Assembly (NCBI GenBank): GCA_945859605.1 | Contig: OX243819.1 | Coordinates: 8,616,060-8,680,059, forward strand | DNA length: 64,000 nucleotides | Direction: 5' to 3' | Source: Lumbricus rubellus | Taxonomy: Eukaryota > Annelida > Clitellata > Crassiclitellata > Lumbricidae | Shown here: piece after piece, positions 11,151 to 23,282 of the stretch | How positions within the stretch are numbered: position 1 is the first letter of the stretch | Layout of the letters: each line of letters begins with the position of its first letter | The notes under the pieces: generated by a model | Seen by the model: only the letters and a program-made list of their open reading frames with translations | Databases searched by the model: none | What the model was told of the DNA's origin: nothing | Program-made: the position numbers and the translations under genes

Positions 11151-11453
11151 GGATGGATGGTTGGATGGATGGATGGATGGATGGATGGATAAATGGATGG
11201 ATGGATAGATGGATGGATGGATGGATAGATGGATGGATGGATGGTTGGATAAATGAATGAATGGATGGATGGATGGATGGATGGATGGATGGATGGATGG
11301 ATGGATGGATAGATGGATGGATGGATGGTTGGATAAATGAATGAATGGATGGATGGATGGATGGATGGATGGATGGATGGGTAGATGGATGGTTGGATGG
11401 ATAGTTGGATGGATGGATGGATGGACGGATGTATGGATGGATGGATGGATTGG
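11151..11453. repeat. (GGAT)n array with higher-order structure
   Basis: About 300 bp of GGAT with AGAT, AAAT and GGTT variants. The block around TTGGATAAATGAATGAATGG occurs at about 11245 and 11329, giving an 84-bp higher-order period, so the array has expanded by segmental duplication as well as single-unit slippage. Confidence 0.85.
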
Positions 11454-11569
11454 CGAAGGTCAGAATAATTATGTGGCGCCATCGAATCATTCTTCCATCG
11501 AGCGACGATCATCGAATATAGATTTAATAATTGACATGTCCTTCTTCCGGTTCGTGGTTCAGCCTCAGA

Positions 11570-11788
11570 CGGAGAAGGAGGAGGAAGAGGAGGAGGAGGG
11601 GGATGGGGAGAAGGCGAAGAAGAAGGAGAAGGAGAAGCAGAAGGAGAGGAGCAGGAGAAGGAGGAGAAGGGGGGAGGAAGAGGATGAGGAGGAGGAGGAG
11701 AAGGAGGAGGAGGAGAAAGACGAGGAAGAGGAGCAGGAGGAGAAGGAGGAAGAGGAGGAAGAGGAGAAGGAGAAGGACGAGGAGGACA
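11570..11788. repeat. GGA/GAA purine tract
   Basis: About 220 bp almost entirely purine on the plus strand. Translations are poly-Glu or poly-Arg. Such mirror-prone homopurine tracts can form triplex DNA; no gene is implied. Confidence 0.85.
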
Positions 11789-12004
11789 GATTAATTGCAT
11801 GTATGTCAGTAATAAAGCGACGAGGAAGCCACGAGGGCGGAAGGGCGACTGAATGATCTATCGATGCTGATGGGGTCGAGCGAAGGACGAGAGAGAGAGA
11901 GGACGGAGGAGGAGGAGGATAGCAGCAGCAACAGTGATTGGGTCATTACGAAGGGATGAGGAGAACGCTTTAGCGGTGACTGCGACGATCTCCGCTCGAC
12001 GCCC

Positions 12005-12486
12005 CCCTCTCCTCCTCCTCTTCTTCCTCCTCTTCTTCCTCCTCTTCCTCCTCCTCCTCCTCCTCCTCCTACTCTTCCTCCTCCTCCTCCTCCTCCTCCT
12101 CCTCTTCCGTGATGGATATCCGTTGAATTAGAATGGAAAAGTCGTCCTCTGCGCCAGACATATCAACCATGCTTTCTCCTCTATATGTCTGCTGCTGCTG
12201 AATCCGCGTCGGCCTGGCGATGGGGAGGGGGTCATTCTGCTGCTGCTGCTGCTGACGCCGTCTCCCGCTGCTCGCCAGATAACACCTAATTTTCAGCGGT
12301 GATGTGTCGACGGTCATGCGCGATGAGGATGAGGATGAGGATGAGGAGGAGGAGGAGGAGGAGGAGGAGGAAGATGAGGAGAAGGAGGAGGAGGAGGAGG
12401 AAGCTGAGGATGAGGAGGATGCAGAGGAGGAGGAGGAGGAGGAGGAGGAGGAGGAGGAGGAGGAGGAGGAGGAGGAGGAGGAGGCT
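12005..12486. repeat. inverted pair: (CTC)n tract and (GAG)n tract
   Basis: A pyrimidine tract of CTC/TTC at 12005-12108 faces a purine tract of GAG/GAT at 12325-12486 on the same strand, separated by about 215 bp that includes two (CTG)n runs (about 12190-12200 and 12238-12254). The two tracts are largely complementary and could fold into a long hairpin. Confidence 0.75.
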
Positions 12487-12626
12487 GCAACACCACGGAC
12501 ATCGGTGGTATTAGGTCTTTGAGTGGTCAGCATTATTCACAATTTTTTACGATTTTCTCGCATCACGTGACGTCTGACGATTGCGACGGTAATTGGTCGA
12601 CGACGAGGCATTGCTGACGTCATTAG

Positions 12627-12686
12627 ATGCATCAGCAGCAGCAGCAGGGAGGAGGAGGAGGAGGAGGAGGAGGAGGAAGGAGAGGA
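12627..12686. repeat. (CAG)n followed by (GGA)n
   Basis: Five CAG units grade into about twelve GGA units. Pure microsatellite. Confidence 0.8.
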
Positions 12687-12887
12687 GGGCTAGTGGTGAT
12701 GCAATGGCATCTGATGCTGGATGTTGCTGGTCAAAGAGACGAAAGGGTATCGGAGACGCTTCATTACATCCGCAATTTGCACAGAAATGTAGACGATTGC
12801 CAACTTAAGCCCCCGTTTAACACGGATTTATAGCCGTTGATCTACATGGAAAGGTACCCATAGGTTGGTAGTTGGAGAAAGATAGAT

Positions 12888-13009
12888 TAGAGTGATGGAT
12901 TGATTAGATGGATAGATGGATTGATTGATAGATAGATTAATGAATGGATGGATTGATGGATGGATAGATGGATAGATAGATGGATGGATAGATGGATGGA
13001 TGGATAGAT

Positions 13010-13071
<62 letters not shown>

Positions 13072-13170
13072 TAAACGGACGGACGAACTGATGGATGGAT
13101 TGATGGACTGATGGATGGATGGATGGATGGATGGATGGATGGATGAATGGATGGATGGATGAATAGACAA
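12888..13170. repeat. (GGAT)n/(GATA)n with embedded (CAGA)n
   Basis: GGAT/AGAT arrays flank a pure CAGA run at about 13011-13072. The composite indicates nested expansion of two tetranucleotides. Confidence 0.9.
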
Positions 13171-13328
13171 ACATATCGCGAACATTTCTAATGCCCTTTT
13201 TAACAATCCATTCATATGAGAAGCAATTTTTAAAATGAGGAAACGTGTAAGCGAAAATTTCTGCGGTTGGCAGAAATTAGTCATAGATATAGCGCTTTTG
13301 TGTGCGTTACTTATCCTGTGCTATATTA

Positions 13329-13336
<8 letters not shown>

Positions 13337-13382
<46 letters not shown>
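13337..13382. repeat. (TA)n dinucleotide repeat
   Basis: Uninterrupted TA for about 46 bp. Able to extrude as a cruciform. Confidence 0.95.
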
Positions 13383-13385
<3 letters not shown>

Positions 13386-14169
13386 TTATGCATGAAATAG
13401 ACATAGGGATGTAAATAACTCAGCACAGACAGTGTGAGTTGATCCGACTGCGCATCATCATCCATCATGCAGGCGACTCATCTATGAAATGGAAATATTG
13501 GGTTGGCAGCTCTTGATGCAAAAGTGAAGCGACAGTTGCATTGAGATGCATTTGACAGCAAAGACCGACAGCCCGACACCCTGCTGCCATCGCTACGTCC
13601 AACTACACTTCTTGACCCATGTGAATTCATTGTTTTGTTTCTACTGCGTGGTTGTGAATCAGAAAAAAATGTAGAAAGGACGCCATACAAATCTTTGATT
13701 AAGTTTACAATTACAATTTGTTGTGTCGTGAGGAATTTATGAATTGCACCATAGCAGCCTAATTTCTTCGTTATTCTTTTTATCAATTAATTTCAAACAG
13801 CGATCAGTTGGCTTTGAATTGGCGTCATAATTACCGTTTTAAATTTAATTGGATCACCATTGCTATTAACATTGTAATTGACTAGATGCATCAGCTGTTT
13901 GTAGCTGAAATAATTCGTGGCTCGTGTTTCATCTGTTCTCTTCCAAATATTGATTACAAAATCCTTTTAAAATCATCGTCATGATATTATTTATTTTCAT
14001 TATGAAAGGACGTCTTTCGTTTCGTGTTTGAAGGATCAAAAATGTCGGAAATTATAGACAAAGATGCCAGAGCAAAATGGTTAGCCTATAGTGAAAAAAG
14101 AATAGCTTCTCACCTACTAATGTGCCTACTCACCCAAATACCCTTGCATAAGTCTTTCTGTTAATCGCT
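13383..14169. other. non-coding stretch, no gene recognised
   Basis: The minus-strand frame at 13478-13786 (102 codons) has no recognisable motif or neighbouring exon and is not called. Confidence 0.4.
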
Positions 14170-14318
14170 TTGTCAGCAGTCAGTCTCAATCAGTCAGTCA
14201 GTCAGTCCGTACGTCAGTCAGTCAGTCAGTTAGTCAATCAGTCCTTCGTTGAGTCAATCAATTTCAGTCAGTTATTCAGTCAATTTGTCGACTAGAAGTC
14301 AACCAGTTAGACATTTAG

Positions 14319-14355
<37 letters not shown>

Positions 14356-14540
14356 GACTTAACCAGTCAGTCAATCATGCATCTGTCAATGAGTCAGTCA
14401 ATCACCTTTCTTACTACTTTTTTAGAAATGTTAGGGCCTACTATACTAGCTAGCTTCAGCTACTTATTCAATCAATCAATCAATCAAATGGCAATGGATG
14501 GATGGATGGATGAATGGATGAATGGATGAATGGATGAGTT
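14170..14540. repeat. degenerate (CAGT)n, (CAAT)n, (GGAT)n patches
   Basis: CAGT-rich sequence (14178-14280), pure CAAT at about 14322-14354 and 14467-14486, then GGAT/GAAT at 14495-14537. The tetranucleotides grade into each other by single substitutions. Confidence 0.75.
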
Positions 14541-14889
14541 GTCTAATACAACCAGCAGCATTTAATCAGCCGTCTGACCGTCTGTTTGTTTGGCTTCGTT
14601 TCTATTTCTGTTTCAGCTTGTCCTTTTGTCTATCTATTGGTCTGTATTGCTGGTTTAACTCGTGAAAATCATTTTCTGTTTCTTTTGCCTCGACTTCTTA
14701 TTAGTTCTGCTTGTCTGACCATTTGTCTGTCATCTTTCGTTTCCGTATCTGTCTGCTTACTTGTCTGCTTGAATGTCACCTCGTCTTCTATCCTGACGGG
14801 TTTTAAAAATGAAATTCGTTGTGTTCGGTGTTGTCTGTCTGTCCAAATTGCCTCCTCAGTCGGTTATCTCTCGTCCATGCTCAGCGGCA
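14541..14889. other. non-coding, pyrimidine-biased, no gene recognised
   Basis: The plus-strand frame 14586-14921 reads as Ser/Cys/Val-rich sequence typical of CTGT-type DNA and runs into the GGAT array. Not called. Confidence 0.4.
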
Positions 14890-15150
14890 AATGGATGGAT
14901 AGATGGAGGATGGATGGATAGATGGAGGGTGGATGAAGGATGAATGGATAGATGGAGGATGGATGGATAGATGGAGGGTGGATGAAGGATGGATGGATAG
15001 ATGGATGGATGGATGGATAGATGGATGGATGGATGGATGGATAGATGGATGGATGGCTGGATGGATGGCTGGATGGATGGTTGGTTGGATGGATGGATAG
15101 ATGGATGGAGGATAGATGGATGGATGGATGGATGGATGGACGAATGAAAA
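14890..15150. repeat. (GGAT)n array with GGAGGATGGAT higher-order unit
   Basis: GGAT/AGAT units are organised in the first half into repeated blocks containing GATGGAGGATGGATGGATA and GATGGAGGGTGGATGAAGG, showing block duplication. Confidence 0.85.
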
Positions 15151-16194
15151 GACTGAAGAACGAGCGGACGAAACGACGAATGGACGAACGAACGGACGAA
15201 CGGATTGAATGACGGTCGGACAAATGAAAGGACTGAACAGTGGATGGAAGGACGGACGGACGTAACGCTCTCGGACGTTGGAATCGACACAAAATGCCAA
15301 TGAATATAAAAGCAGAAGGTCGTTAAAGGGGCAGAAGATGGAATAATAGACACACCGTACTATTACTAATATTGCTGTGTTACTATCACTATTAGGCTAC
15401 AACTAGTCACTACTGCTACTGCTAGCATACCACTACCACTACTACTACTACCACAATTGTGACTTAACTACAAATGCTAGCTCACCAAACGCTATCCTCT
15501 TGCAAGTGATTGGCGAAATCCTCAATCAATTTTTAGCAACTTTGGATCTAAAACAGTTTCCCATTATCATTGTCCACTGCGGAGGATCTTAATTTCGATT
15601 TGTCCTTAATCCTGTCGAGCAGAATAATTCTCGTTTTCTACCAATTACCAGATTACAAAGTATTGTCAAACACGACTCTAATCCTCTGATCCTTCTTCTC
15701 TCAGGTTCACCCAGTTCTCCTACTCCACCATATTATCATTCAATGCAACCCGAGAATAGACATCCTCCCTGTTCTCGACGGATATGATTCTCTCTCTCTC
15801 CTATGTGAAGACCTTCACTTAATCCTTAATCCTTAATCCTTCCTTGTCTGCAGATCAATGGCTTCCGGCTTCTCTTCTTATTTAGACATCTGCAGAAAGA
15901 TTGGACGCTCGCCTTCTCAGCTTCCTGGATTTTGCGGGAAAGAAAACCTACGCTTCTAACTCATCCAAGCGAGGCAAGATGTAGGTCAACATTGGAACAC
16001 ACATTGTGAAGCCATGGTAAAGCGCGAGTGCGCCGAAAGCAAAATAGTTCACCCAGACAGTTGCTGTTGCTTTACCCACAAACTGTTTTATTCGGATGTT
16101 GCATTAATTCAAAGGGGTGCAACCTATTTAAGCGCCTTACGTGCCGTTGTCTACCTTCATTAGCCACGTTTAAAAGCAGCTTGCCACACCGCAA
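15151..16194. other. non-coding stretch, no gene recognised
   Basis: Diverged GACGAACG words to about 15260, short CTA runs near 15400-15450, otherwise unique sequence. Nothing supported. Confidence 0.4.
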
Positions 16195-16475
<281 letters not shown>

Positions 16476-16915
16476 TACTACCACTAGGCCTACAACTTAC
16501 ACCATGACCAGAACAAGGCAATGAATACCAACGCTCTGGACCTGTCACCCTGAACACTTAAGAATGCATCTCTTCTCTGATTATCAGTTTACTATTGCAG
16601 AATGACTATTGCAGAAAATTTACCAGATGCACTAAAATCTGTCCTCGCTCCACTGTGTTTGTCTTCAGATTCCTATTGAACGCTCTGACAATTGACCCAC
16701 ATTGAGTACTCATTCTCATTCTCAGAGTCGTCACTTTTAGGTCTTTTCTTCTCATCTTAAATTGTCCATTATAGGTTTTATATTTGTCTCTGCGCATTGG
16801 TCCTTGCGATGGCACTGCAGTAGACTGTTCGCTTTCAACAATGCCAGCCGCCATTCCTATTAGCCGAGCGATATTCCGTCGAGCCGTTGGCAAACAGACG
16901 ACGACGAACCATTGA

Positions 16916-17018
16916 TTTACATTACATTAGCTTTACATTACATTCTCTTTACATTACATTCTCTTTACATTACATTCTCTTTACATTACATTAGCTTTAC
17001 ATTACATTCTCTTTACGA
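16916..17018. repeat. 16-bp minisatellite, about six units
   Basis: Unit CTTTACATTACATTCT, with the last two bases AG in two of the units. The AG and CT variants alternate as blocks. Confidence 0.9.
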
Positions 17019-17269
17019 TGCTTTCGACGCCATAACAGCTTCTAATTCTTCGAGAAGCGTTCACGTCATGCAGTCCGCCTTACAACTCCGTCTCTCTCGA
17101 GCATCTCAATCCGCCCGCACGACAAATAGTCCGGCTAATCGAATTACTGCGCCGCACCGACGAACTTCGTCGACTCGTTTCTGATGAGAATATTCGTCGC
17201 TGGTTTTGGTGATGGAGAGGACGAAGAGGTGGTAGAGATGGTTATGATGGAGTAGGATGCGTAGGAGGC

Positions 17270-17530
17270 GTTGTTGGTGGTGGTGGTGGCGGTGGTGGTG
17301 GTGGTGCCTCGCAACGATTACCACAACCACCACGACCACCAACACCACCACCGCCTACACCGCCACCTACACCATCGACCACCACCACCATCCACCAGTG
17401 GACCACCACCACCAGCCACCACCACCAGCCACCACCACCACCACCGACACCGCCACCACCACCACCATCTTCACCACCATGCACCACGACCACACCACCA
17501 CAAACACCACCGGTCGTGGTGGTCGTGGTA
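17270..17530. repeat. (GGT)n and (CAC)n inverted arrays
   Basis: A GGT run at 17272-17310 is followed by CAC/ACC sequence at 17322-17510 and GGTCGTGGT again at 17512-17530. The complementary arms could pair across a short spacer. Confidence 0.8.
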
Positions 17531-17765
17531 ACCTTGATTGTAGTCGTCGTATAGGTTGTGTTGGTGTTCGACGCGGTGATGGTAGTGATGGTGGTGGTGC
17601 TATACGGTGTAGATGGAGGTGGTATTGGTTGTGGTTGTATCTTTGACGAATCTTAAGTCGCGATCTGTTCATCCTGATGAAAGATGTCTGCGAATTGACG
17701 AAGTGCGGAGGCAGAGGTGGAAGGGCACACATGCAGACATACAGAGAAGCAGATAGACAGAGAAA

Positions 17766-17834
17766 AGGACAGACAAGCGGACAGACAAGCGGACAGAGAA
17801 GCGGACAGAGAAGAGGACAGAGAAGCGGACAGCA
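17766..17834. repeat. 12-bp minisatellite (AGCGGACAGACA / AGCGGACAGAGA)
   Basis: About five units with AGACA to AGAGA and AGCGG to AGAGG variation. Confidence 0.8.
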
Positions 17835-17975
17835 GCACACGTCGACTCTAATTACATCATTTCGATCGACTGACCCAAACATCGACCTCATTAGAACCTT
17901 CGAGACACTTTCGCCAGAAGGAGGATTCTCAGTTGTCTGCATTAAATTTTTGTATCAGTGTTCAACACGGCGCAT

Positions 17976-18185
17976 AATGATGATGATGATGATGATGACG
18001 ACGACGACGATGATGATGATGATGACGACGATGATGATGATGATGACTACGATGATGATGATGATGACGACGACGATGATGATGACGACGATGATGATGA
18101 TGATGACTATGATGATGATTATGATGATGATGATGACGACGATAATGATGATGAAGCCGACGACAACGACGATGATGATGAAGCC
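17976..18185. repeat. (GAT)n/(GAC)n array
   Basis: About 200 bp of GAT and GAC. Frames read poly-Asp or poly-Met and are artefacts. Confidence 0.9.
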
Positions 18186-19159
18186 GACCTTAACAACGAC
18201 AAAGATGGTGAGCCAACTGAAATATTAGACAATGGATATTATGGTTGGCGAGCAAAGAAAATTGAAGTTCATTATATTAGTCCCCTCACAAAATAAGCCA
18301 ACAGTTTAATAGGCCGAAAGCGAATAATAATTAATTATACGTTTGGTGAATCTTTTATGCATTGCAATAAATATAAAGCAATAATTAACCACGATAAGTA
18401 GGCCTATTAATCGTTTCTGCTGAGAGCGGCTTTCCAAATAGGAAACTTAATTAAATAGGCATTTTCTGATCAATTAGAACCTTTTTTAGCGCTGCACTGA
18501 ATAATGCGAATTTGTAACATCGAAGCAAGCCGTAACCAACTCAATGTTGAGAAGATCATTCCACTGAGACAAGAATTCTAGGCGAAAGAGACAGGCTTGG
18601 TTTAGATGAACCAGCTGCAGAGGTAGAACTTAAGTCTACTGGAAGGAAGGGAGAACCTCATGAAAACCGAGGGAACAGAGGCCGAGAGAGATGAACTTGT
18701 GTCAGGATTCTAGAAATGCCCAGAACAAGTGAAAATAATATGACTCTTTGTAACTTTTCAATGTCTTCATAATACGGCATTACAACGCCAGACTCTAAGA
18801 GAGAGACAGACAGTTATACAGAGACATGTAGAAACAGAGACTGAGACAGACATAGAGCGTTTCTAATATCTCGCATGACATTATAACGCTCGATCAAATT
18901 TGACTTCATGAATAGAAGAGTATCGGTGATGATGAACCTAGAAGCATTGTGCCTTCAAGGAAGCTGACCTTATAGGGATGCCGCTGATTTGTTGGTGAAA
19001 GGTTAGTCAGTGCATCATAATAATTATAGTCAGACTTGTACATGTGTGGTCTCGAGACCCAGTCTTGGTCTCAAGATGTCTTCGTCATATAGCCTATCTT
19101 GGTCGCTAAGTTCTAAGTCTTCCATGCCAATCTGCAGCTGAGGTCCAAACTTAAGCTAC
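18186..19159. other. non-coding stretch, no gene recognised
   Basis: The words GGTCTCGAGACC and CTTGGTCTCAAGA at 19047-19077 match the unit of the repeat at 33.3-33.5 kb. Otherwise unremarkable. Confidence 0.4.
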
Positions 19160-19189
19160 ATAATAATAATAGTGATGATGATGATGATT

Positions 19190-19254
<65 letters not shown>

Positions 19255-19257
19255 AAT
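19160..19257. repeat. (GAT)n array abutting a LINE fragment
   Basis: Near-pure GAT that ends directly at the 5' truncation point of the LINE remnant at 19258. Confidence 0.9.
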
Positions 19258-19550
19258 ATTGCTATCTATTCCAGGCCGTAGATTCCTTCGCTCTGCAACG
19301 CATGGTGACCTGGTTGTTCCTATGGCTCGATCTTCCACAGTGCTGCATAGAAGTTTTGCCATGGTCGGTCCGTCTTTCTGGAATAAGTTACCTATTAGTC
19401 TCCGTAATGAACTTCTTTGTCTTTCTTTGCCCCTTTTCCGCAAGCGTTTGAAAACCATTCTCTTTGATTATGGTTTGGTGTCAGGTCGGGAGCGCCTCTG
19501 AGGAGTTCTCTTGAAGTGGCGCTATATAAATGTTCGATTACAATTACAAT
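19258..19550 (+). mobile_element. 5'-truncated LINE, reverse-transcriptase C-terminus and 3' tail
   Basis: The open frame to the TGA at 19499-19501 carries the conserved end of CR1/Jockey-type ORF2 proteins: RSFAMVGPSFWNKLP, then LFRKRLKTILFD. It is followed by GAGCGCCTCTGAGGAG, GTGGCGCTATATAAATG and a tail of ATTACA repeats. The piece is in frame throughout, so it is fairly young. The upstream end is truncated directly at the GAT array. Confidence 0.85.
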
Positions 19551-20469
19551 ACAATTAGGCCTACTGATGATACTGATGATGACGATAATAATATTCTTGT
19601 CTCTAATTTTGATGGATTTTTGGACTTAATGCCCGCATTTGCCTGCTTCTTGGTTTTCTTATCAATTGGATTTCATCAAACTATTTGAACGGATTTTATT
19701 CTTGTAAAATTTTCTTTCCAAATGATCGTAGACTGATTTCTTCGGAGTCATAATTAGTAACGGCGCTACAAAAGTCATTGAATCAGATAATTATAGGAGA
19801 AACGCTTCTGCTAAGTTTATGAGTGACGTAGGCCTACGGTAGCCTGCATTATAGGGCCTAAAATAATGTGCACTCACAATTATTGCGATATGCGATAAAA
19901 AATAATTATTGTGTCTAATCACACATATTGCATGGCAACATTGTGCATCGAATTATCTCCTATAATGACTGAATAACTTGATCGTGATGGTTAACAGATA
20001 TTTGTCATTGATAAAAATAATCAAGATGCACTCGAAAGAAAGACCTATGCCGCTCCACAGGATATTAAATGTCATAAGGAAGAGAATTAGGTGTGCATGA
20101 ATTTACACATATAAATATACTAGCACGACGTTGCCAGACTATATAGTTTCAAAGGCGGCATAGACTGCGTGAGTTTTAATGGTCGCTATTAGTCTACTCA
20201 CTGTGATACTCAGCTCCACTCGAGCTACACCCACTGTCGAATATAATCTCGCTATTAACTGAACTGCGACTTCCTTTCTAGAGAGACTATACGCAGGTCG
20301 GATCATTAGCGGCACGCAAGGCTAACAGTTAAGCATACTCAGAGACAGGGTTACATATCTGAAGGCAGACACAGAACGACACATCCAAAAGCACTCAAGT
20401 AGTCAATAGGCTACATTGAATCGAATATAGTTAAGAAAAAGCCGTGCAAATTTCCATAATCATCGGAAC
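19551..20469. other. non-coding stretch, no gene recognised
   Basis: Unique-looking A/T-rich sequence. No supported gene. Confidence 0.4.
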
Positions 20470-20476
20470 CGTCATT

Positions 20477-20522
<46 letters not shown>

Positions 20523-20632
20523 CCAGCATCATAATCTTCGTCATTATCACCATCATCATCATCATCATCATCATCATCATTATCATCATCACCACCACTA
20601 TCATCATCATCATCATCATCATCATAATCATA
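20470..20632. repeat. (ATC)n array next to the LINE 3' end
   Basis: ATC with a few ACC and ATT interruptions, lying directly beyond the 3' terminus of the minus-strand LINE. A second ATC/ACC array of the same orientation lies at the LINE's other end (22287-22435). Confidence 0.9.
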
Positions 20633-20736
20633 AGTAATAAGTAAGTAAGCCGTTTATTGACAAAGCATCAAACACGTACAAAAGAGCAGTAATCAGTACA
20701 AATTCAATGACTTTCGAGTGATCGGTGCATAAGTCA

Positions 20737-20788
20737 AAGGGTCAATCCAAAAAGGTCGTATGGACCCGCTGAGGCTGGATTGACCCTT
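20737..20788 (-). promoter_or_regulatory. 3' UTR stem-loop of the LINE
   Basis: AAGGGTCAATCCA (20737-20749) pairs perfectly with TGGATTGACCCTT (20776-20788) around a 26-nt loop. CR1/L2-type LINEs are known to carry a 3' stem-loop recognised by their reverse transcriptase. The position in the 3' UTR fits, but the role is inferred. Confidence 0.6.
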
Positions 20789-20941
20789 CCTTTCTCAATA
20801 ACATTTGGCTATTGTAAAAAAAACAGTGCAAAGCACAACATCTTACACATGAAACAAAAGTAAACTGAAATGAAATGACACACAGATTTCAAAACAAAAC
20901 AAAAAACAAGAAAAAAACAAATTATGACCAATTGTTTAAAT

Positions 20942-22284
20942 CTAGTAAACAGAGATTAAACAGTCTTTTAATTTTTTCTTAAACATGTTAATGGTGGGTA
21001 TAAGTGTAATATATTTTGGGAGGTTATTCCATATCATAGGGCCAGAACATTTAATCGAAAATAATTTCATCCTAGTATGTGCAACATCGGTGCGGTAGTG
21101 TAACAGAGTTCTAGTGAAATGGTTATGTACAGCAATTCCCTGACAAAAATAACCATCAAATGTCCTAGGCAACAATTTGTGATGATAGCGAAACATGAAC
21201 AAACTGATTTGAAACTTATATATATCTGATAATCGTAGTATGTTATAGGTTCGAAAAATTGGTTTGGTACTGACAGACCAGCATAATAAGAAAATAGTTC
21301 GAATGGCACGTTTTTGCAAACTCTCCAATTTTTTTAAATAAAAACTATAAGTTGAGGCCCAGCAAATGTTACAATATGACAAGTATGGAAAAATTAAGGA
21401 ATAGTATAAGCCTTGTAATGTAGCTTGAGAGAGACAGTGACGGATTCTTGATAGCACGCTAATATTTTTTGCTATTTTTTTAGATATCTGCTTAATGTGT
21501 TCTTTCCAGGTGAGGTGCTGGTCCAGATACACACCTAAAAATTTACACGATTCAGTCGGCATAATCATTTGACCATCCATTGTCAATCTGTAATCACACA
21601 CTGGCGTTAGTTTACGGCGGGATCCAAAAAGAATAAAGTTTGTTTTATCAATATTAAGCGATAATTTGTTAGCTCTAAACCAGGAAGAAATGGTGATGAG
21701 CTCATGATTAGCTCTTTCAAACAATGATTCTATTGACTTATCAGATATAAAGGCATTCGTGTCATCAGCAAACAATATATAGTGAAACACTTTGGAAGTA
21801 GTCGTCAGGTCATTTACATATATTAGAAATAATAATGGCCCCAGAATTGAACCCTGAGGTACGCCACAACTGATGGGTTTACCAACAGATAAATGACCTT
21901 TAAAATAAACATGTTGTGATCTGTTGTGAAGAAAATCAGAAATCCATGCCTTACTTACACCTCTGATACCATAGTGTTCAAGTTTTTTAAATAAAATTTT
22001 GTGGTTTACAGTATCAAAGGCCTTGGATAGATCAAAAAATATTCCTAGAGAAAGTTCTCGGTTATCCATAGATTCTAAGATTTTACATTGTATTTCCAGG
22101 AGTGCCATATATGTGGAATGTTGTTTTTGGAAGCCGTATTGATTAGGTGATAGTACATTCATTTTAAGGAAATAATCCATCAATCTGTTATACATGATCC
22201 TTTCAAAGAATTTGGAAAAAATGGAAGTATAGAGATGGGTCGATAGTTATTTATTTTGTGTCTTTCACCTGATTTATACAGAGG
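20942..22284 (-). pseudogene. LINE ORF2 fragment: reverse transcriptase, one frameshift, 5' truncated
   Basis: The 417-codon frame 22195-20942 holds reverse-transcriptase motifs in order: QYGFQ near residues 19-23, catalytic FFDLSKAFD at 53-61, CGVPQGSILGP at 110-120, the FADD box at 142-145, and thumb-like NKLSLNIDKT beyond it. It ends in a natural C-terminus (LKDCLISVY and stop). Upstream, a second frame encodes the preceding motif, NNYRPISILPFF (about 22250-22205), out of phase by one base. A single-base deletion around 22205-22215 explains this. Endonuclease, N-terminal reverse-transcriptase region and ORF1 are missing. The element cannot move by itself. Confidence 0.9.
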
Positions 22285-22286
22285 TA

Positions 22287-22345
22287 TCATCATCATCACC
22301 ACCACCACTATCATCATCATCATCGTCGTCACCCCCACCACCACC

Positions 22346-22379
<34 letters not shown>

Positions 22380-22435
22380 TCATCACCACCATCATCATCA
22401 TCATCGTCATCACCACCACCATCATCATCATCACC
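22287..22435. repeat. (ATC)n/(ACC)n array at the LINE truncation point
   Basis: ATC, ACC and GTC units. It begins where LINE homology stops. Confidence 0.9.
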
Positions 22436-23100
22436 GTTACCGCCACTATAATTATCGTTCTTTGCGATTGACTCCAATCATTTCCATCTACAATAATGAT
22501 AGTTGCGTGATGTGATAGATACGAAAATTAGCCTTGCATATTATAACTAAGAAGACGGAAGCCTATAAATCATGGACAAAATTAAAGGCTAAAGGTCAAA
22601 GGCTAAAGGTACAAATTCAACTGTCCATGCATTATTTCTTCAGCCGTCTTTTACTGTCACTCACTCATGAGACATGACACATGAGAATGAGACATGAGAC
22701 ATAAGTACTCACGCAGTGAATGTAAAAACGTTCAGAAGACGAAACGTCGAGGGAAAGAAATAGTTTTTTTGCATAACTTATCCGAATCATTTATTATTCC
22801 ATTATTTTTTCCCGCTACAATGGCTGATGCCAATGTAGCACCTAATGACGTCATCTACTTCGTCTTTCTCTGCCGCCGTACAACAGGCGACAATCGCTTG
22901 ATGTCCTCATTTGAATGAATGAATATATATGTGTGTCGATGTGCCTGTTGGTATGTGTATGCGTGTATTACTAATAATCATTATCAATACATTTGTTTAC
23001 ATTACACCATTATTCATCCTCATCTGAGTTTTTCCCCACATTGCAATGGGCCAACGTAACGTAACGTAGCATATAATCGCATTTCTTTTGTACTATAGAA
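22436..23100. other. non-coding stretch, no gene recognised
   Basis: A short frame at 22694-22918 shows no motif. Nothing supported. Confidence 0.4.
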
Positions 23101-23282
23101 TGCGGTTCCCGGACAATTCGGAGCGGACAATTCGGAGCGGACAAATCGGAGCGGACAATTCGGAGCGGACAATTCGGAGCGGACAATTCGGAGCCGACAA
23201 TTCGGAGCGGACGCTTTGGAGCGGACAATTCGGAGCGGACAATTTCATTGATCCGCTCCGAATTGTCTCCGCTCCGAATAGA
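23101..23282. repeat. 14-bp satellite-like repeat with inverted terminal copy
   Basis: Tandem copies of GGACAATTCGGAGC, about ten, with few substitutions, run from 23109 to about 23250. They are followed by the complement (GATCCGCTCCGAATTGTC, then TCCGCTCCGAAT), so the end folds back on the array. The sequence then reads GGGACACCCTGTG, which resembles a mariner-type terminus. Confidence 0.85.

Larger units (their letters stand above)
20636..22286 (-). mobile_element. 5'-truncated CR1/Jockey-like non-LTR retrotransposon
   Basis: About 1.65 kb: the partial reverse-transcriptase frame (22284 down to 20942), then a 3' UTR of about 300 bp with a minus-strand AATAAA (20653-20658) and a short TTACTTACTTA tail. 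The 5' cut falls within the reverse-transcriptase domain, directly against an ATC/ACC array, so endonuclease and the first ORF are absent. The two ends lie in same-orientation ATC arrays, as if the element had inserted into a trinucleotide repeat. It could also be that the arrays grew from the tail and junction. Confidence 0.88.

Noticed and set aside
11341..11856. 171-codon frame with Trp/Gly then poly-Glu
   Set aside because: GGAT array followed by GGA tract; no conserved motif.
13337..13382. Replication origin or regulatory site at (TA)n
   Set aside because: A simple dinucleotide array with no other supporting signal.
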